Below are positions 49,717 through 57,699 of a DNA stretch of 64,000 nt, one piece after another. Source of the stretch: Anaerolineae bacterium. Its GTDB lineage: Bacteria > Chloroflexota > Anaerolineae > Promineifilales > Promineifilaceae. The position numbers and the translations under genes are program-made. A model generated the notes under the pieces. The model saw only the letters and a list, made by a program, of their open reading frames with translations. It was not told the origin of the DNA and did not search any database. The stretch lies in contig JAHBVI010000001.1 of the NCBI GenBank assembly GCA_019637635.1, positions 101,958 through 165,957 on the forward strand, given 5' to 3'. Each line of letters starts with the position of its first letter. Position 1 is the stretch's first letter.

Positions 49717-50661
49717 TTACAACCGGCTGCGCCGTCGCGGACGGGTCGGGAACATTTCGGATACTTGCTCATCCAGATTATCCGCAATGGTGGCTACATA
49801 GCTCATGCACATGAACGCCGCTTCGGGATTCAGCAGCGCCGCCGGTAATTTATAGCTGTACCAAACGATGCCATTATCAGCTTGAATGGCAAAAGCGCCC
49901 ATCGGCGAAGTCCAGTTATAAGCCAACAAGTTTAAGGCCACTTCGGCTGGCGTTTTCTCCAGATCAACATCCAGCGCCAGGTCTGCCCGAAAATCTACCA
50001 TCAAGCCAAGCTGGTCATCCACGATTGCCTGAACGGTCAATGTGGTTGTGCCAAATGTGGTGTTATAGCCGCCATATTTGTCTATCTCATATTCGATGCC
50101 CCGTTCTTCAAAGACATCGGTGATCATCTGCTGCGCCTGCTCCATGGTAGAGATACCGGACAGTAATTCTGTGGCTATTTCTAACGTTAATTTGTGCTGT
50201 TCCTTCTCCCAACGCGCCAGGGAACTGAGAACTTTGCGGGCCAGGCTGTCCGGCGTGGTAAAGGTGGTGCGCACCAGTTGTGCATCAATTTTGGCCTTAA
50301 ATTTGGCTAATAGCTCCGCCCCTTTGCCCTCTTCTTTGTATTCGGCCGGCCACTCGTACTTTTCATCCAGCACAAAACAAAAGCAAGGTTTGCCCAAACG
50401 CCGCGCCTCGTCAAATTCCTGCTGGGTGATGGCGGTTTTACTGCCTTTGGGAATAAAACCATAGCGCCAGGCATAGATGCCCACAAACAGGTCGGCCTCC
50501 GCCACTTCGTCCAGGCAGGCGGCCCTGGCTCCCTCGGCCCGCGCCATAAAATCGGCCATGTCAATGGGATGATACCCGGCATGGAGCAGCGATTCGCGCA
50601 CGGCCGTGCGATGCTCTGCTAAATCTCTGGATGTACTGGAAATAAAAACAGAAGTTGCCAT
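49717..50661 (-). CDS. DUF4062-YbjN fusion protein
   Basis: 314 residues. Residues 1-150 are DUF4062 (ATSVFISSTSRDLAEHRTAV, GYHPIDMADFMARAEGA, VAEADLFVGIYAWRYGFIP), a TIR-like domain often used at the N-terminus of STAND-type immune proteins. Residues 165-300 resemble YbjN/type III secretion chaperone-like proteins (GIEYEIDKYGGYNTTF, DVDLEKTPAEVALNLLAYNW). No NTPase is present. Candidate signalling or defence effector; I have not seen this architecture described. Confidence 0.78.
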   Translation of the reverse strand: MATSVFISSTSRDLAEHRTAVRESLLHAGYHPIDMADFMARAEGARAACLDEVAEADLFVGIYAWRYGFIPKGSKTAITQQEFDEARRLGKPCFCFVLDEKYEWPAEYKEEGKGAELLAKFKAKIDAQLVRTTFTTPDSLARKVLSSLARWEKEQHKLTLEIATELLSGISTMEQAQQMITDVFEERGIEYEIDKYGGYNTTFGTTTLTVQAIVDDQLGLMVDFRADLALDVDLEKTPAEVALNLLAYNWTSPMGAFAIQADNGIVWYSYKLPAALLNPEAAFMCMSYVATIADNLDEQVSEMFPTRPRRRSRL

Positions 50662-50681
50662 CGGATTCTCCTTTTATGAAA

Positions 50682-51096
50682 TTATTCAGGCAGCAAAGTG
50701 AAGTATGATGCAAATGAAGGTCTATAAATTTGGAAATCTCGCCGGTCCACAGTGCAAACGGTTTCTAATTGCAGCCGTTCGGCAACTGCCATCACGGTCG
50801 CATCCACAAAATCAATGCGGCTGCCCGCATATTGTCGCAAGATACGCCCCTGCCAATTGCAAATCTTCGTCAGTAAGTGGCAAGACTTTCAACTTGCTGG
50901 AAGGCAAGAATTCTATAAATCTGACGACCGCTAATTGTTCGGCGCGGGATTGAAGCAGATAGGCAATTTCAGCCAGGGTGGTTTGTGGAAGAATGATTTC
51001 ACTTGGCTGTTTATAGGCGCTGGCAACTTGTTGGTGATATTTGTCACTACGGTTGATCAGGGCAATGACAAATCCAGTATCAACGACCGCTCTCAT
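50682..51096 (-). pseudogene. PIN-domain (VapC-like) toxin gene with a frameshift
   Basis: Frame 1 from the ATG at 51096 reads MRAVVDTGFVIALINRSDKY and onward through TLAEIAYLLQ to AGAY, then hits a stop after LATICGQPH (50812). Shifting by one base at about 50839-50842 continues LRQYAGSRIDFVDATVMAVA, ERLQLETVCTVDRRDFQIYR and PSFASYFTLLPE to a stop at 50682. Together these restore a normal PIN fold with both acidic clusters. The gene overlaps its antitoxin gene by 4 bases (ATGA). A true mutation, a sequencing error or recoding cannot be told apart here. Confidence 0.8.
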
Positions 51097-51332
51097 TGTT
51101 TTATTGTCCAACCGCTGTGAGATGTAATTGCTTCGCGCAAAATCTCTTCGGATTTTTCAGCCAGGTCAGGATCGTGCAAATCGAATAAGCCAACTAACGG
51201 ATCGTCTTGTGGTGCGACATATTTTGCAATGGCTCTGCGTACCAGTTCTTCCTGCGAGAGTTTAGTTTTTTTTGTCAGTTTTTTCAGAGCAATTGCCAGA
51301 TCGTCATCAAGTGAAATTGTTAGAGTTTCCAT
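51093..51332 (-). CDS. Antitoxin of the PIN-toxin pair (ribbon-helix-helix-like)
   Basis: 79 residues. METLTISLDDDLAIALKKLT and KKTKLSQEELVRRAIAKYVA are a ribbon-helix-helix DNA-binding start; the tail DLHDPDLAEKSEEILREAIT would bind the toxin. Stop and toxin start overlap as ATGA. With the frameshifted toxin it may now be free or serve as an anti-addiction gene. Confidence 0.83.
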   Translation of the reverse strand: METLTISLDDDLAIALKKLTKKTKLSQEELVRRAIAKYVAPQDDPLVGLFDLHDPDLAEKSEEILREAITSHSGWTIKQ

Positions 51333-51366
51333 CGTCGTTCACCTTTCTTAATTTGGCTGTACCATC

Positions 51367-53043
51367 TCACAACACGGCCGTCATATACAGCCCGTCCATC
51401 GCAAAGTTGTGGTAACGGCCGTAATACCCCCGTGTGCCAATGGCGCTGATGACGGCGATCTTGGGGAATCCGGCGGCGCGGGCCATCTCTTTGGCTTTGG
51501 TAATGAGTTCCGAACCGAGACCCATGTGTTGTGCTTCGCCCGCACTGTCGTCGCTCAGGTTCAGCGCCGGGCCGTATACATGCACTTCACGGATCATAGC
51601 GTGCCCGGCCAGTTCGGGGATGGGCAACGCCTGATTCGGATGCGGGAAGGAGAGGCGCAAAAAACCGGCCAACCGCTCGTCGGCCGTTTCAAAGCTGAGA
51701 AAATGTTCGGTGGTGGCGTCCGTTTCATAGGTCGTCACCCGCAGTTGCAACTCATCGCGGCGCACCTTTTGGCGGCGAATTTCACGGGCGCGGATGTCTT
51801 GCAGGGCACGGCCGTCCGCCTCCACCCGCGCCGTGGCCACCTGCCGCAAATTGGCCTTCTTGTTGCCCGCCACCACGTTCGTCGTGGGAAAGTCGCGGAT
51901 GACCCGGTTCACGCGCACGTAGCGCGGCACCTGCGCCAGACAATCGGCCAGCAACGCCGTCAGCGTCTCCTCGTCATACGGTTCATATTCGCCGCGCTGC
52001 CAGTAGGCGTACAGGTCGGCGTTTTCTACCAGCATACAGGGGTAAATTTTCAATTCGTCCGGGCGAACGGCCGTGTCCGACCACAACCGCGCAAAATCGT
52101 CCCGGTCACTTGCCGGCGTAGCCCCCAGCAAGTTTGCCATCCAATGCCCATGAATCTTAAACCCCGCCAGCCGCAGCAGCCGGAAGGCATCACGGGTGGA
52201 TTGCACATCATGGCCGCGTTTGTTGATCGCCAGAATGTGTTCATCCAGACTTTGAATGCCCACCTGCACCTTGGTCACGCCCAGGGTGCGGAACCAGCGC
52301 AGTTCGTCCGGGGTGATGAAATCCTGGCGCGTTTCCACCACCAGCCCCACATTGCGGCGTGGGCCGATGGCGTTTTTTTCCTGCGCTTCCGCCAGTGAAG
52401 CCGAATCCTCGCCGTTCATGGCGTCCAGGCAGCGCTGCACGAACCATTCCTGGTAATCGCGCCGGTAGCTGGACCAGGTGCCGCCCAGGATGAGCAGCTC
52501 GATCTTTTCGGCCGGGTGGCCGATTTGCTCTAATGCCTGAATGCGGGCGGCGGTTTGGGCGTAGGGGTCAAAACCGTGCCGTTCGGCGCGCTGCGCGCCC
52601 GGTTCATCGTGCAAATAGCTTTTGGGCATACGCACATCGGTGGGGCAGAAGATACATTCGCCGGGGCAGGGGTACGGTTTGGTCAAGACCGTCACCACCG
52701 TCACGCCGGCCTGGCTGCGGGTGGGCTTTTTTTGCAAGCGGGTGACAAAATCGGGGTCGTAGGGCAGACGGCCGTCGGCACACATCCCCTCGTACAAAGC
52801 CAACACGTCACTCTTGCCCAGCCAGGGCAGCCCCCGCGCCGCATACGTGCGCATGAGGCGTTGATAGGTGGGGCCGGTTACGGCCGTTTCCGCCCCTACC
52901 CGCACCAACGCCTGCACAAACTGGATGAACAGCAATTCCTGTTCCGGTTCCAGTTGCACCGGTTCATGCTGCGCCAGCCACTCCGCCGCCAACTGCTGCA
53001 CCTCGGCCGGCGGCACTATCGTATTCGCCTCGTACTTTCTCAT
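51367..53043 (-). CDS. elp3: Elp3-type tRNA uridine-34 acetyltransferase (radical SAM + GNAT)
   Basis: 558 residues. Radical SAM domain with C126-x3-C130-x2-C133 (PCPGECIFCPTDVRMPKSYL), ELLILGGTWSSY and KVQVGIQSLDEHIL. The C-terminal GNAT domain has REVHVYGPALNLSD and HMGLGSELITKAKEMARAAG with GTRGYYGRYHNF. Elp3 uses acetyl-CoA and a radical to modify wobble uridine in tRNA. Bacterial Elp3 proteins are known in Chloroflexi such as Dehalococcoides. The ATG at 53043 overlaps the stop of the HicB-like gene (ATGA). Confidence 0.93.
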   Translation of the reverse strand: MRKYEANTIVPPAEVQQLAAEWLAQHEPVQLEPEQELLFIQFVQALVRVGAETAVTGPTYQRLMRTYAARGLPWLGKSDVLALYEGMCADGRLPYDPDFVTRLQKKPTRSQAGVTVVTVLTKPYPCPGECIFCPTDVRMPKSYLHDEPGAQRAERHGFDPYAQTAARIQALEQIGHPAEKIELLILGGTWSSYRRDYQEWFVQRCLDAMNGEDSASLAEAQEKNAIGPRRNVGLVVETRQDFITPDELRWFRTLGVTKVQVGIQSLDEHILAINKRGHDVQSTRDAFRLLRLAGFKIHGHWMANLLGATPASDRDDFARLWSDTAVRPDELKIYPCMLVENADLYAYWQRGEYEPYDEETLTALLADCLAQVPRYVRVNRVIRDFPTTNVVAGNKKANLRQVATARVEADGRALQDIRAREIRRQKVRRDELQLRVTTYETDATTEHFLSFETADERLAGFLRLSFPHPNQALPIPELAGHAMIREVHVYGPALNLSDDSAGEAQHMGLGSELITKAKEMARAAGFPKIAVISAIGTRGYYGRYHNFAMDGLYMTAVL

Positions 53044-53228
53044 AATTGGGGAGCTTCGGGAACCGGGTGCCCATCTTCTTTCAAAACTTCAATGTACAGA
53101 TCAACGGCTTCTCGGATGTTCAGCATAGCTTCTTCTTTTGTTTCTCCCTGGCTAAAGCAGCCGGGCAGGCCTGGACACTCGGCTACCCAAAAGCCATCTT
53201 CACCTGGATAAATAAGGACTTGTCTCAT
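53040..53228 (-). CDS. HicB-like small protein, translationally coupled to elp3
   Basis: 62 residues. RQVLIYPGEDGFWVAECPGL, PGCFSQGETKEEAMLNIREA and VDLYIEVLKEDGHPVPE match the partial RNase H fold of HicB antitoxins. There is no HicA toxin on either side. Start and stop overlap neighbours by 4 bases (ATGA at both ends), placing it in the middle of a tight three-gene unit ahead of elp3. Confidence 0.85.
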   Translation of the reverse strand: MRQVLIYPGEDGFWVAECPGLPGCFSQGETKEEAMLNIREAVDLYIEVLKEDGHPVPEAPQL

Positions 53229-53566
53229 TGGTTAACTTCTCTTTTAGCAACGGCATCGGCGCGATTTGCAATGTTATTCAACATGAGTTGTGTGTACAGA
53301 ATTTCGCCAGTTTGTGCATCTACATCCAAAGTGCCAACCTGCCCCAATGGGCCGGTTGTGGGCAAAGCAATCCAAATAGGTACACGCCACCACAATTTCT
53401 CTCCGGCTACCAGATTAGGGCGTTCGCCATAGAGCAAATTCCCCACCTGATCGAGCAGCAACTTACTCACCTGACGCTGGGCCGATTGAGCAGTGACATT
53501 TATCTTCTCTGCCTCCGTGATGGCGAATTGGCTGGTCCAGTAAGTGTTGCTAAATTCGTCAGACAT
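53225..53566 (-). CDS. Small protein of unknown function, first gene of the elp3 unit
   Basis: 113 residues. Helical N-terminal half (SQFAITEAEKINVTAQSAQR, QVSKLLLDQVGNLLYGE), then a beta-rich half (LWWRVPIWIALPTTGPLGQV, GTLDVDAQTGEILYTQLM). The end resembles PepSY-like strand motifs (VDAQTGEIL) but I do not assign a family. It overlaps the HicB-like gene by 4 bases. No membrane helix or signal peptide. Confidence 0.6.
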   Translation of the reverse strand: MSDEFSNTYWTSQFAITEAEKINVTAQSAQRQVSKLLLDQVGNLLYGERPNLVAGEKLWWRVPIWIALPTTGPLGQVGTLDVDAQTGEILYTQLMLNNIANRADAVAKREVNQ

Positions 53567-53598
53567 GATCTTGATAATCTCTGTCGGTAACTGTTAAT

Positions 53599-54492
53599 TC
53601 ACGACCGCCTCTCTAAAAGAGTGAGATGAGCTACCACGTTTTTCAGCCAGGCCAGAAAATCCTCAAAAAATACTTGAGAATTCTGTTCTACAAATGATGC
53701 TTGATAATCACGATATTTCCCGTGCGTATAAAAGCCAACCTGCTTCAGTGTGTTACCCAGTGGCTCTATATCCAAGCCAACGACACGGGTGTAGTATTGA
53801 TTTATTGGCACATATAATCCTGGTTTCTTCTCATCTGCATATAAGTAGAACAATGTGAGAGGGTGGAACCGAGCCTCATCCCATTGTTCCATTCGTTGCA
53901 AAGTCTCACGTTTGAAAGGTATCCAATAAGTAGATTTGGAAGATCGTGGTTCTAGTCCATTCTGATAACAATGACTTAAGAAAAGACGTAACCGTTGAGC
54001 GGCTGCTAGATTGACCATCTGTTCAGTCAGAGAAATAGCCTTTTCTATACTTTCAGGGAAAGTGGTAGAAGGTGGCCATTGCGTGGGATCGCCCAACAAT
54101 AACAAGAGCAGATTTACTAATCCCATAATCGCTTTGCCAGTGGAAGCATCATAGTTGGTTACAGTATGGGCCGATGGATTACGGAACAGGCGAAAAGCTG
54201 CCTCATACAAATTCTTGTATTGTTCCCGTTCCCAATCGCTCAAAGCCAGGACATGGGTCAGGGTGCCTTTCTGACCAAAGACGTTTTGCACCATGACTAC
54301 GCCCGTCAGTCCATCCTTGTGTACGATATGGCGCAGCCTCTCTTCCAACAAGATAAAGGCGCTATGGACGGCTTGATCATATTTGCCCAGGTGCAACAAA
54401 TCGCTGCAACGTGCTAATAATTCTGCATCTAGTCCGGATTGTCGCTCAAGAATCTGTCGTATCTGTTGTAAATCGTTGTTATTCAAAATCAT
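53599..54492 (-). CDS. TIGR02391/Ymh-like protein, candidate defence gene
   Basis: 297 residues. The N-terminal half (ELLARCSDLLHLGKYDQAVH, SAFILLEERLRHIVHKDGL, then LYEAAFRLFRNPSAHTV) follows the TIGR02391 pattern of a helical domain ending in RNP-x-AH, found in phage-resistance contexts. The C-terminal ~110 residues (RFHPLTLFYLYADEKKPGLY, PINQYYTRVVGLDIEPLGN) are unassigned. GC content is low. It lies 17 bases downstream of a pentapeptide-repeat channel gene in the same direction. Confidence 0.65.
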   Translation of the reverse strand: MILNNNDLQQIRQILERQSGLDAELLARCSDLLHLGKYDQAVHSAFILLEERLRHIVHKDGLTGVVMVQNVFGQKGTLTHVLALSDWEREQYKNLYEAAFRLFRNPSAHTVTNYDASTGKAIMGLVNLLLLLLGDPTQWPPSTTFPESIEKAISLTEQMVNLAAAQRLRLFLSHCYQNGLEPRSSKSTYWIPFKRETLQRMEQWDEARFHPLTLFYLYADEKKPGLYVPINQYYTRVVGLDIEPLGNTLKQVGFYTHGKYRDYQASFVEQNSQVFFEDFLAWLKNVVAHLTLLERRS

Positions 54493-54509
54493 ATTGTCTC
54501 TTAAATGTG

Positions 54510-55718
54510 CTATGAACGGCTAATGCGATTTCCCAATGCAAACATCATTAGAGCAAGGATAGAAATACCTAGCAGTGCCTCAGTGCTAGCAATTGCTTCA
54601 GCTACCCAACCTGTGGTTTCAAATCGGGCAAAATCCATCGTAGTGAATGCACCTAGGCTGTAGATCAAGTAGTCAATCCATTGCATTCGCAAATCATCAA
54701 CTAGAGCAATCTGGCCTGACCACCAATAAAGCACTGGGAAAGCAAGGACGATGAGCATACCTATCCAAAGAGTGCGCAATGGCTTTTCACCATACCCACT
54801 GGAAATATCGGTGAACCAATCAAAAAGCCATAGCCAGAAATACTTGAAGTGAAACCAAACCCAGTGCAGATGGAAAAACTGAGGGTTTTCCTCAAGTACC
54901 ACTCCATAGTAATTATTAGCCCGCCAGGGGGCCAATGTGGCTCGACGCATACGTCGTTCTTTTAGGTAGGCCCAACTTGCCTCACGGTAACGGCCGTGCG
55001 ACAAGTAAGCATTTTTCAGATTCATATAGATCTCTGCGGCTTGTTGAAAGCGTATACCAAGATTCCTAGTCCGATACTTGTCCGGCAAATCTTGAACATA
55101 CCAACGATCAAAATATTCCTGGTACGCGGCTTCATCTTCTTGCAGCAATCCCTCACCAAAGTCAATCTCTGTCATGTCTGCATCTGCAATATGCGCTGCA
55201 TTAAGATTTGCGCCAGCCAACTTTGTCCGCCAGAAACTTGCCCCATTTAATCGGGCACCAAACATCGTCGCACGCCGCATATCGCTCTGTGAAAAACTTG
55301 CGTCTTGTGCCCGTACTCCCAATAAGTAAGCTTCATAAAGAGATGCTTGCCAAAAACTAGCCCCATGTAAGTCTGTAAATGCAAGATTGGCTCGTGTTAA
55401 ATTGGAATCTGTAAAATTGGTATTACTTAAGTTAGCACTTTGATGTAGTCTGGATCCAACCTTGTACGTGGAAAAAATGATGCCTCTAAGGTCAAGGTTT
55501 CGTAGATTGAGTCCTGATAAATCATAGTGCGATAGATCGAGACCATCAGGGCCACCGTTATCTTCAATCAGGCAGATAACATCTTCGCGAGTTAGTTTGG
55601 GCATTGATCGTTCAGGGGATGAGGGTGAGGCAAGTTGAGTTTCTGGTCGCATTTGGCGACCAAGCAAAATACCGGCTGATAATGTGCTGAGGATGAGCAT
55701 CCAGTCACGTAGTATCAT
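54510..55718 (-). CDS. Pentapeptide-repeat protein with a C-terminal ion-channel domain
   Basis: 402 residues. One N-terminal hydrophobic segment, then about 15 pentapeptide repeats (LSHYDLSGLNLRNLDLRGI and SANLSNTNFTDSNLTRANLA) forming a right-handed helix at about 60-180. A long charged linker follows (ERRMRRATLAP), then two membrane helices around the pore-like YSLGAFTTMDFARFETTGWV (about 350-370), as in two-helix K+-type channels. Likely gates ion flow across the membrane. Sequence is AT-richer than neighbours. The ATG at 55718 is chosen over a GTG 6 bases earlier. Confidence 0.8.
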   Translation of the reverse strand: MILRDWMLILSTLSAGILLGRQMRPETQLASPSSPERSMPKLTREDVICLIEDNGGPDGLDLSHYDLSGLNLRNLDLRGIIFSTYKVGSRLHQSANLSNTNFTDSNLTRANLAFTDLHGASFWQASLYEAYLLGVRAQDASFSQSDMRRATMFGARLNGASFWRTKLAGANLNAAHIADADMTEIDFGEGLLQEDEAAYQEYFDRWYVQDLPDKYRTRNLGIRFQQAAEIYMNLKNAYLSHGRYREASWAYLKERRMRRATLAPWRANNYYGVVLEENPQFFHLHWVWFHFKYFWLWLFDWFTDISSGYGEKPLRTLWIGMLIVLAFPVLYWWSGQIALVDDLRMQWIDYLIYSLGAFTTMDFARFETTGWVAEAIASTEALLGISILALMMFALGNRISRS

Positions 55719-55734
55719 AGTCACATCCGTTAAA

Positions 55735-56778
55735 TCAAGTCAGTTCGTCCATCAATTCTACCATTGTGCGCAAGGTCTCGATGTCGAAGACGGTGATGTT
55801 CATGGTGGTGACGGGCGAGTTGCGCCAGAGCGATAGGCGTTCTTTGACGCGCTCGCGGGGGCCAACCAGCGCTACCTCGTCAATCAACCCGGCGGGGACC
55901 TTCATCATCGCCTCCCCCTGTTTACCCGCCAGGTAGAGGTCTTGAATCTCGGCGGCTTCGGCTTCATAGCCGTAGCGCCCGGCCAGGTCATTGTAGAAGT
56001 TGCGCCCCTTAGCGCCCATGCCGCCAATGTACAGCGCCAGAAACGGCCGTAACATGTTGTAACAAATATCCAAATTGTCATTGATCACCACCGACACCGT
56101 CGGGGCAATATCAAAATTCGCCAGCGACTTGCCATTCCCGGCTCTGGCAAAGCCCGCTTCAATGTGCGGCTTGTAAATGTCGTGGTACTTTTGCGGCGAG
56201 AAGAAGATGGGCAGCCAGCCATCGGCGATCTCGGCGGCCAGTTCTACGTTTTTGGGGCCGATGGCCGCCAGGTAGATGGGAATGTCCGGCGCCGCTTCCA
56301 GGGTGCTTTTGAGCGGTTTGCCCAGGCCGGTGGCATCCGCGCCGCGATAGGGAATCTGGTAATGACGGCCGTCAAACACCAACCGCTCCTCCCGCCGGAA
56401 AATCTGCCGCACGATGTCCACGTATTCACGGGTGCGGGCCAGCGGTTGGGCATAGCTTTGCCCATGCCAGCCCTCCACCACCTGCGGTCCGGAAAGACCC
56501 AGACCCATCAGGAAACGGCCGTTGCTCAACTGATTGAGCGTCATGGCCGTCATGGCCGCGTTGGCCGGGGTGCGCCCCGGCATTTGCATGATAGCCGTGC
56601 CCAATTTGATGTTTTGCGTCAGCGCCCCCAGCCAGGCCAGCGGCGAGACGGCGTCCGAACCGTAGGCTTCGGCCGTCCACAGCGCATACACCCCCAACCG
56701 ATCCGCTTCCTGCACTAACTCTAAAGGCAACTCAATCCGCCGCCCGGCATAACCCAACATTAGTCCCAGTCGCATCAT
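55735..56778 (-). CDS. LLM-class (F420-type) oxidoreductase
   Basis: 347 residues, ATG at 56778 (or 56775) after AGGAGGTGG. Bacterial luciferase-like fold: [40 protein letters not shown] and [20 protein letters not shown] are characteristic of F420-dependent enzymes. Uses F420 or FMN to reduce an unknown substrate. Encoded 10 bases upstream of the channel gene, but its GC content matches the chromosome, so it may not belong to the same module. Confidence 0.87.
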   Translation of the reverse strand: MMRLGLMLGYAGRRIELPLELVQEADRLGVYALWTAEAYGSDAVSPLAWLGALTQNIKLGTAIMQMPGRTPANAAMTAMTLNQLSNGRFLMGLGLSGPQVVEGWHGQSYAQPLARTREYVDIVRQIFRREERLVFDGRHYQIPYRGADATGLGKPLKSTLEAAPDIPIYLAAIGPKNVELAAEIADGWLPIFFSPQKYHDIYKPHIEAGFARAGNGKSLANFDIAPTVSVVINDNLDICYNMLRPFLALYIGGMGAKGRNFYNDLAGRYGYEAEAAEIQDLYLAGKQGEAMMKVPAGLIDEVALVGPRERVKERLSLWRNSPVTTMNITVFDIETLRTMVELMDELT

Positions 56779-56790
56779 CCACCTCCTGTG

Positions 56791-56836
56791 GAATTATGAA
56801 TTATGAAGGATGAATTATGAATTTCATTCTTCAAGG
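56791..56836. repeat. Short-unit half-array, ATTATGA flavour
   Basis: GAATTATGAATTATGAAGGA and TGAATTATGAATTTCATTCT, mostly one-sided, between the oxidoreductase start and the MITE-like copy. Together with 56890-56952 it fills much of the 308-base gene-free gap 56779-57086. Confidence 0.65.
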
Positions 56837-56889
56837 GGAGAATGACCCTCTTGCCTGAATTGTAAAGCAGCCTACTCCAAAACCCAAGT

Positions 56890-56952
56890 AGTGCCAGGCA
56901 AGGGCAGAACCATTTTGATTGGCCAATGCCATACAGCCCCTTGCCTGGCACT
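56890..56952. mobile_element. 63-bp dispersed element with terminal inverted repeats, copy 2
   Basis: Ends AGTGCCAGGCAAGGGC and GCCCCTTGCCTGGCACT form a stem. The core reads, in reverse complement, GGCATTGGCCAATCAAAATGG, nearly identical to 12781-12801. Orientation is opposite to copy 1, and the CAAGT flank on the left is shared by both. Confidence 0.65.
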
Positions 56953-57086
56953 GCATGGCCGCTAATGCTTTTCATACAAAAATCCAACATTTCTCCGATC
57001 TGTCGCCAACATTTTTCTAACGATGGTGGCAGAGAATACGCGCCATACAAACTGATTTAAGCAAAGACCTGTTCAAAAAAGGAGAT

Positions 57087-57521
57087 ATGAAAATGACCAG
57101 AATTGTCCGTTGGAACCGTGTAGACCCAACCGCTCTTTTTGAAGAATTTGTGAACCGCCCGGCGCTGCGTTGGAGCAATGAGTGGAGCGTGGCCTTAGAC
57201 GTGGCCGAAAATGAAGAGGGGTATCTGGTGAAAGCCAATTTGCCCGGCGTCACTGTTGACGATGTGGAACTCACCCTGGAAGATAACGTTCTGACCATCA
57301 AGGGTGAAGTGAAAGGCGACGAAGTCGCTGAAGAGACCATCGAAGAGACGCAGTACCATGTGCGCGAACGGCGCACCGGCAGCTTCAGCCGCAGCGTCCG
57401 CTTCCCGGTATTGGTGAGCAGCACGGCCGTGACTGCCAACTTTGAAAATGGCGTCCTCAGCCTGCACGTCCCCAAGGCCGAAGAAGTGAAACCGAAGCGC
57501 ATTGAAATCAAGGTTGCGTAA
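57087..57521 (+). CDS. Hsp20/alpha-crystallin small heat-shock protein
   Basis: 144 residues, ATG at 57087 after AAAAAAGGAGAT. The alpha-crystallin domain spans WSVALDVAENEEGYLVKANL to PKRIEIK, with PGVTVDDVELTLEDNVLTIK and ERRTGSFSRSVRFPVLV and the C-terminal-proximal VPKAEEVKPKRIEI. Binds unfolding proteins without ATP. No CIRCE element is visible upstream; a strong terminator follows. Confidence 0.92.
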   Translation: MKMTRIVRWNRVDPTALFEEFVNRPALRWSNEWSVALDVAENEEGYLVKANLPGVTVDDVELTLEDNVLTIKGEVKGDEVAEETIEETQYHVRERRTGSFSRSVRFPVLVSSTAVTANFENGVLSLHVPKAEEVKPKRIEIKVA

Positions 57522-57573
57522 GAACGCAGGGCTGCGTAAGAACGCAAAACAACTTTCCTCCTCCTTTCTATGT

Positions 57574-57612
57574 AAAAAAAAGCGCCAGCCAATTTGGGTT
57601 GGCGCTTTTTTT
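57574..57612 (+). terminator. Intrinsic terminator after hsp20
   Basis: AGCGCCAGCC (57581-57590) pairs with GGTTGGCGCT with one G-T pair, preceded by AAAAAAA and followed by TTTTTTTGG. It can act in both directions. Confidence 0.85.
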
Positions 57613-57624
57613 GGTTTGCGGGTT

Positions 57625-57657
57625 AGATTGGTTCAATCTTGGAGATTGAACCAATCT
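57625..57657. promoter_or_regulatory. 15-bp perfect inverted repeat upstream of the kinase gene
   Basis: AGATTGGTTCAATCT (57625-57639), TGG, AGATTGAACCAATCT (57643-57657). The half-sites TTGAACCAATCT are close to symmetric. It lies 42 bases upstream of the ATG at 57700: a candidate operator or 5' leader hairpin. Confidence 0.45.
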
Positions 57658-57699
57658 TAAAATCTGCTACGATAACAGGCAGCTATCGGGAGTAGAAGT

